Source: SCRD01 sp046705285 (lineage in GTDB: Bacteria > Acidobacteriota > Terriglobia > UBA7540). Taken from it: a stretch of DNA of 64,000 bases. The position numbers were made by a program, and so were the translations under genes. Location: positions 7,466 to 71,465 of the forward strand of contig JBJKQK010000009.1 in assembly GCA_046705285.1 (NCBI GenBank), given 5' to 3'. Below, piece by piece: positions 60,301 through 64,000 of the stretch. Position 1 is the first letter of the stretch. Every line of letters begins with the position of its first letter. A model generated the notes under the pieces. That model saw nothing but the letters and a program-made list of their open reading frames with translations, ran no database searches and was not told the DNA's origin.

Positions 60301-61253
60301 AGAGCCGTAGTCCAAGCTTTTTCTACATAGTTCCGGTCTTCAGGGTGAATTGCTCTAAGGAAATCTTCGTAGGACGGCACCTGGCTTTTGCGTAGCCCGA
60401 AAATTCGAAACACTTCATCGGAGCATGTGAACTTGCTGGTCGCGATGTCCAGAACCCAGCTTCCGATGTGTGCAATTCCCTGCGCTCTCCGCAGGCTGGC
60501 CTCGCTTTCTCGGAGGGCTGCTTCAGCCTTTTTCCTTTCGGTGATGTCGTGCGCTGCCGCAAGAACACCCACAACTTCGCCGTTTTCGTCACGATAAACC
60601 GATGCACCATAGAGCACAGGAATTACCTGGCCGCCGCGATGACGGATTTCAAGTGAATAGTCACGAGCGAGCCCCTCTTCAAACCCACGCTCGTATCCTG
60701 CCCTGGCCCTTTCAGGGTCTGTAAAATACTTAGCGAAATCGGTCCCAAGAAGCTCGGTTCGGAGACGGCCGGTTGCCCTCTCCGTCGCAGCATTAACGTC
60801 AGTGATCTTTCCGTCCTTGCCGATCGCGATCAGGGGATCAATTGAGGCCTCGAAGAGGCTCCGATTGTATGCATTCGCGCGCCTCGCCGCTTTCCGTCCG
60901 GCCTCGGCCTCAGCCTCGCGCCTTTTTGCGCTTGCCGAAAGCTGTCCGACGGTTATTGCAGTTCCCAGAAAGGCAACGAGAGCAATAATGTTCTCCGTTT
61001 CTCTGATGCTAAACCTGCCTGAGGGCATCAAGAAAAAGAAGTTGAAGCACACAACCCCCAACATCGAAGTCGCCAGTGCCGGCAAACTGCCCCAGACAGT
61101 GGCAACGAAAAGCACCACCAGGAGCATCCCCAGCGTTAGCGTGGCGTCACTCACGTGTTTGCGAAAGACCACGGAGACACCAGTCACCGCCGCAATGCCC
61201 AATACGGCAACAAGATAGCCTGCAAGTTTGCTTTGGGTGAAACGAGATGACAT
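57390..61253 (-). CDS. Membrane PAS/GAF sensor with SpoIIE phosphatase and anti-sigma-kinase domains
   Basis: The protein is 1287 residues. The N-terminus has about four transmembrane segments resembling the DUF4118 domain of KdpD (residues 10-105). Three PAS domains follow (about 125-245, 250-370, 375-490, each ending with D(I/V)T(E/M)R). Two GAF domains follow (about 505-660 and 685-850), then a coiled coil (EAEIRKLNAELEQRVKERTAELQAA). The SpoIIE/PP2C domain has GGDFYIFF, GDVMGKGVPAAL and DCGHTG with the metal-binding Asp residues, and the C-terminal HATPase domain has NEAACNIMKHAY and GFGTYI. The architecture combines phosphatase and Ser kinase for one STAS antagonist. Its signal and sigma factor are not in the window. 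Confidence 0.92.
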   Translation of the reverse strand: MSSRFTQSKLAGYLVAVLGIAAVTGVSVVFRKHVSDATLTLGMLLVVLFVATVWGSLPALATSMLGVVCFNFFFLMPSGRFSIRETENIIALVAFLGTAITVGQLSASAKRREAEAEAGRKAARRANAYNRSLFEASIDPLIAIGKDGKITDVNAATERATGRLRTELLGTDFAKYFTDPERARAGYERGFEEGLARDYSLEIRHRGGQVIPVLYGASVYRDENGEVVGVLAAAHDITERKKAEAALRESEASLRRAQGIAHIGSWVLDIATSKFTCSDEVFRIFGLRKSQVPSYEDFLRAIHPEDRNYVEKAWTTALHGAPYDVEHRVLVGERVKWVRERATVEFDSDNKAIRGIGTVQDVTERKLAEDRQRKSADEIHDLYNNAPCGYHSVDRVGTIVRINHTELSWLGYTSVEVVGRKKFSDFLTPTSREAYNRELTVLQSEGVIQDLEYEMVRRDGTILPVLLSATVVRDSDGNYVMSRSTVYDITMRRRAENEVRRLAQFQTVLAGLGEYALRGATLDKVMNEAVTQVASALDVECCKVLELLPGRDACLLRSGIGWKPGYVGKATVKVNEGSQAGYTLLSGEPVVVEDMRSEKRFAGASLLLEHGVISGVSVVIKAKGGQYGVLGAHTCTRRTFAKDEVKFLQAVANVLGTAIEHHQDEMQLIRINRANRALSRCNEALVRAWNETNFLQQVCNIIVEEGDYRLCWVGRAESDEARSVVPLAQAGFEEGYLNTLQITWADSERGHGPTGTSIRTRQTVLARNIAQDTLMAPWRQEALKRGYGSSIAIPLLVNSVVFGALNIYAPEPDAFGTEEVDLLTELAADLAFGITALRTRAEREKAEAEIRKLNAELEQRVKERTAELQAANMLKDELLVREQAATVALEQAREREADVGFKIQRTLLLDQPPVDVPGLRVAALTIPSQRIGGDFYIFFRHREHCLDIIVGDVMGKGVPAALVGAATKSYFLKALSHLNAFSRNGKLPEPKEIVMLSHAEVVRQLIDLESFVTLSYARLDLDRHRLDLVDCGHTGIVHMHGQSGACDVLHGENLPLGVREGEIYDQISVPFEPGDLFLFYSDGITEARNEAGELFGTERLREWIEANGQLEPAAIVEAVRNTVFAFSGSERLSDDLTSVAVRVEGRETPLARAEIEVRSDLKQLCRVREFVNAFCRNLPGQPMNIESVSALGLAVNEAACNIMKHAYHGRNDRWIYLEGEAFPSRVMIRLYHLGETFDPSGLPPPLLDGSRESGFGTYIISKSTDDVRYYRDERGMNCIALAKMRNS

Positions 61254-61724
61254 ATTTTTGTGGAGCTCCGGGGGTCAATACGAATTCATTCGTATCGACA
61301 GGCACATCGCAGTGGAATCACCCGCTGCCAGAAACGCCCAGTGATCCTTGCACTATCACACTGGGCGCGGATTTCATTCCTCCCGTAACTCCCGGGCTGT
61401 CCTGTCCCCCCAACCTCCAGCACTCGAATCGGGCTGCCCTCAATTTCAGTCTAGCCGTACCGAGGATACTCTTCAAGCTATCTCAGCGTGCGCGAGTCCA
61501 GGCCTTAATTGAGACTTGCATGCATCATAAAGGCATGAACATGAACCAGTCAGTATCAGGGAGGTAGGCATCTTTGCAGCACTCTGATCGGACCACCCAA
61601 TCGTGCTCTCCCCCGGGTAACTTCCCGGAATGCTCATTGACCCCATTTCCGGGCCGGCCCATGAGAGTCATATACTATATTTTTTGTGCCCGGCCGAAAT
61701 TTTCTCGAGAGGAGCTATCTCACA
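61254..61724. other. Divergent intergenic region before the BNR-propeller gene
   Basis: The 471-base stretch has no convincing gene; plus-strand frames across it are short and unsupported. TATACT at 61671-61676 is a possible -10 for the propeller gene, but the nearest TTGACC (61637-61642) is 28 bases upstream, too far. GAGAGGAGC at 61706-61714 is the ribosome site of the following gene. Confidence 0.4.
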
Positions 61725-64000
61725 GTGGAAAACGTCCGCTGTTCTCATTCAAGGACCTTCATTTATTTCGCATTTCTTCTGACTTTTGTGTGCTTTCAAG
61801 CTGCCCCATTGGCAGGCCAGCAATATGATCCCAGCCTTTTTTCCGGCATGCACTGGCGACTGGTCGGGCCATTCCGCGGCGGCAGGGCGCTCACGGCGTG
61901 CGGCATCCCGGGCGAGCCCAACGTATTCTACTTTGGGGCCGTCGATGGCGGCGTTTGGAAGACGGAAAACGCAGGCCTTACATGGACTCCTATTTTCGAC
62001 CACGAGCCTATCGCATCCATCGGCGCCATGGCCGTTGCGCCCTCTGACCCGAACATTATTTATGTCGGTTCGGGCGAGGCAGATATGCGATCAGACATCT
62101 CTTATGGCAACGGGATGTACAAGTCCACAGATGGGGGGCGGACCTGGGAGCACATCGGCCTTGAAGATACCGAACAGATCGGCCGCGTTCTCGTTAATCC
62201 GCACAATCCGAACATTGTTTTTGTCGCCGCACTCGGCCATGCTTACGGTCCCAACACCGAACGCGGCGTTTTCCGCAGTACGGATGGCGGCAAAACCTGG
62301 AAAAAGGTCCTCTACAAGAACGCCAACACAGGCGCTATCGACCTTGCCTTCGACCCTGACAATCCGCAAATCATCTACGCGTCTCTATGGCAGACACGAC
62401 GGCCGCCCTGGAGCGTCTACCCGCCGTCCAACGGCCCGGGCAGTGGACTTTACAAATCGACGGACGGGGGCAACAGCTGGAAACACCTCACGGGTCATGG
62501 CCTGCCTTCACAAGGGTTGGGAAGGATCGGAATCGCCGTCGCTCCAAGCAATCCCCGGCGGATTTATCTGATTGTCGATGCGAAAAATGGCGGACTCTAT
62601 CGTTCCGATGATGCGGGCCAGACGTGGAAACTGATCAATAACGAACGGCGCCTCTGGGGCCGCGGGTGGTACTTCGGCAGGGTGACCGTGGACCCCAATG
62701 ATGAGAACACTGTATACATTCCCAATACAGCCCTCTATCGGTCGCGAGACGGCGGCAAGACTTTTACTGTGCTCAAAGGTTCGCCCGGTGGCGATGACTA
62801 TCACAGCGTCTGGATTGATCCCCAAAATCCCGACCGGATGATTACGGCCAGCGACCAGGGCGTGGTCATCAGCGTGGACGACGGCCGGACGTGGTCATCA
62901 TGGTACAACCAGCCCACGGCGCAGCTTTACCACATCGCCACCGACAACCGCTTCTTTTATTGGATCTATGGCTCGCAACAGGACTCGGGCTCGCTTGCGA
63001 TCCTGAGCATCAGCCCCTATCGTGGCATCAACATGTTTTCCTGGCATCCCATTGAACCAGGGGGAGAAAGTGAATACATCGCACCCGATCCGCTCAATCC
63101 CAACATTGTTTTCGGGGGGTCGTTCGGCACCGGGGTAACAAAATACAATTTGATCACCCATGAGAACCAGGACGTGACTCCCACTCTGGCTCATCCGGGT
63201 GTCTGGCGTTCAACCTGGACGCTACCGCTGGTCTTCTCGCCGAGCGATCCGAGTGCGCTCTACTTTGGCACGCAAAAACTCTTCGTGACGCGCAACGGCG
63301 GCGAGACATGGCAGATCATCAGCCCCGACCTCACCCGGAAACATCCGGGTGTTCCTCCGAATCTCGACCCGGTTACAGCAGCCGATTACACCGGCGATGG
63401 CCGGCGCGGCGTGATCTACACAATTGCGCCGTCGCCCATCGACAAGAACGAAATCTGGGTTGGGACCGACGATGGGCTCATCCAGCTTACACGCGACGGA
63501 GGCAAGACCTGGCAAAACGTCACGCCTCCCGAGCTAACTCCGTGGAGCAAGATCAGCATGATCGAGGCTTCGCACTTCGACGCCAACACCGCCTACGCCG
63601 CCGTCGACCGGCACCGTCTCGACGACTTCCGGCCTTACATCTATCGAACCCATGACGGCGGCAAGACCTGGCAGGAAATCAGCAACGGAATTCCCGACGG
63701 CGCCTTCGTGCGCGTGGTAAGGGAAGATCCCGTGCGCAAGGGGCTGCTTTACGCCGGCACTGAAACCGGTGTGTACGTCTCCTTTGATGATGGGAACCAC
63801 TGGGAGTCTCTGCAGCAGAACCTTCCCGTTGCTTCGATCCGCGACCTGATCGTCCATAGGAATGACCTCATTGCCGGCACGCATGGCCGCTCGATCTGGA
63901 TCCTGGACGATGTCACGCCCTTGCGCCAACTGGATTCAAGGGTAGCCCAGTCGGATGCGTGGCTGTTCCGGCCCGAAACGGCGTATCGCTCGCATTATGG
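61725..64000 (+). CDS. Exported BNR/VPS10-type beta-propeller protein (partial, 3' end outside window)
   Basis: An open frame from a GTG at 61725 runs to the right edge, 758 residues so far. A ribosome-binding GAGAGGAGC lies nine bases upstream. A signal peptide (TFIYFAFLLTFVCFQAAPLAG) leads to repeated BNR/Asp-box motifs S.DGG.TW, for example KSTDGGRTWEHI, RSTDGGKTWKKV, KSTDGGNSWKHL, RSDDAGQTWKLI, THDGGKTWQEI, each ending a four-stranded blade. RSRDGGKTFTVL and SVDDGRTWSSW continue. Such secreted sortilin/VPS10-like propellers are annotated as glycosyl hydrolase BNR-repeat or WD40-like proteins and are numerous in Acidobacteriota; activity is unknown. The end lies beyond the window, so any C-terminal domain is not seen. 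Confidence 0.88.
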   Translation, partial: MENVRCSHSRTFIYFAFLLTFVCFQAAPLAGQQYDPSLFSGMHWRLVGPFRGGRALTACGIPGEPNVFYFGAVDGGVWKTENAGLTWTPIFDHEPIASIGAMAVAPSDPNIIYVGSGEADMRSDISYGNGMYKSTDGGRTWEHIGLEDTEQIGRVLVNPHNPNIVFVAALGHAYGPNTERGVFRSTDGGKTWKKVLYKNANTGAIDLAFDPDNPQIIYASLWQTRRPPWSVYPPSNGPGSGLYKSTDGGNSWKHLTGHGLPSQGLGRIGIAVAPSNPRRIYLIVDAKNGGLYRSDDAGQTWKLINNERRLWGRGWYFGRVTVDPNDENTVYIPNTALYRSRDGGKTFTVLKGSPGGDDYHSVWIDPQNPDRMITASDQGVVISVDDGRTWSSWYNQPTAQLYHIATDNRFFYWIYGSQQDSGSLAILSISPYRGINMFSWHPIEPGGESEYIAPDPLNPNIVFGGSFGTGVTKYNLITHENQDVTPTLAHPGVWRSTWTLPLVFSPSDPSALYFGTQKLFVTRNGGETWQIISPDLTRKHPGVPPNLDPVTAADYTGDGRRGVIYTIAPSPIDKNEIWVGTDDGLIQLTRDGGKTWQNVTPPELTPWSKISMIEASHFDANTAYAAVDRHRLDDFRPYIYRTHDGGKTWQEISNGIPDGAFVRVVREDPVRKGLLYAGTETGVYVSFDDGNHWESLQQNLPVASIRDLIVHRNDLIAGTHGRSIWILDDVTPLRQLDSRVAQSDAWLFRPETAYRSHY

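Overview
The window looks like a chromosomal segment of an Acidobacteriota bacterium. This is inferred from gene content: an Oar-like TonB-dependent receptor with an N-terminal carboxypeptidase-regulatory fold, Tat-exported VCBS and glycoside hydrolase proteins, a CarD-family regulator, a BNR/VPS10-type secreted propeller and many carbohydrate-active enzymes. Base composition is moderately GC-rich throughout. I found no tRNA, rRNA, CRISPR array, prophage or intact insertion sequence; the only mobile trace is a decayed integrase-core transposase tail near 8.2-8.5 kb.

Layout. 1-4 kb: end of a Tat-exported GHL6-like glycosidase, a VCBS-repeat protein and three small hypotheticals. 4.2-8.2 kb: B12-dependent ribonucleotide reductase (nrdJ) with a candidate tandem NrdR operator and sigma70-type promoter, then a CarD-like regulator. 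8.2-14.3 kb: transposase relic, an ArsB/NhaD-type transporter coupled to a small unknown gene, a TonB receptor and a BadF-type sugar kinase. 14.3-24.6 kb: a complete group 3b-like [NiFe] hydrogenase operon (hydB, a cyclic-nucleotide-binding-fold gene, hydG, hydD, hydA, maturation protease, short hypA) converging on hypF-hypC-hypD-hypE. 24.6-33.3 kb: GH38 mannosidase, ferredoxin-NADP reductase-like flavoprotein, methyltransferase, GH31 glycosidase. 33.4-35.2 kb: amt and a PII gene. 35.6-44.9 kb: sugar-related genes (SIS isomerase, two Gfo/Idh/MocA oxidoreductases, DegT aminotransferase, sugar-porter MFS, GH39) and a cold-shock-like RRM protein. 45-51.3 kb: M29 aminopeptidase, a secreted unknown, GH3 glucosidase and a TlpA-like thioredoxin. 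52-57 kb: glycogen debranching enzyme and phosphorylase, tail to tail. 57-61.3 kb: a large PAS/GAF sensor with SpoIIE phosphatase and anti-sigma-kinase domains plus a STAS antagonist. 61.7 kb to the end: start of a BNR-propeller protein.

The genes fit a heterotrophic polysaccharide degrader that stores glycogen and can exchange electrons between NAD(P)H and H2. The strongest anomaly is hypD: reading continues in frame across a TAA codon, and all the C-terminal cysteines expected to hold the iron-sulfur cluster lie beyond it. The neighbouring HypA lacks its zinc domain and no hypB is present, so nickel-iron maturation here is either altered, supplied elsewhere, or affected by a base error. Candidate regulatory DNA includes the nrdJ operator, a 14/15-identical direct repeat between the sugar transporter and GH39, complementary segments in the hydrogenase leader and a three-copy A-rich repeat near 51.9 kb.
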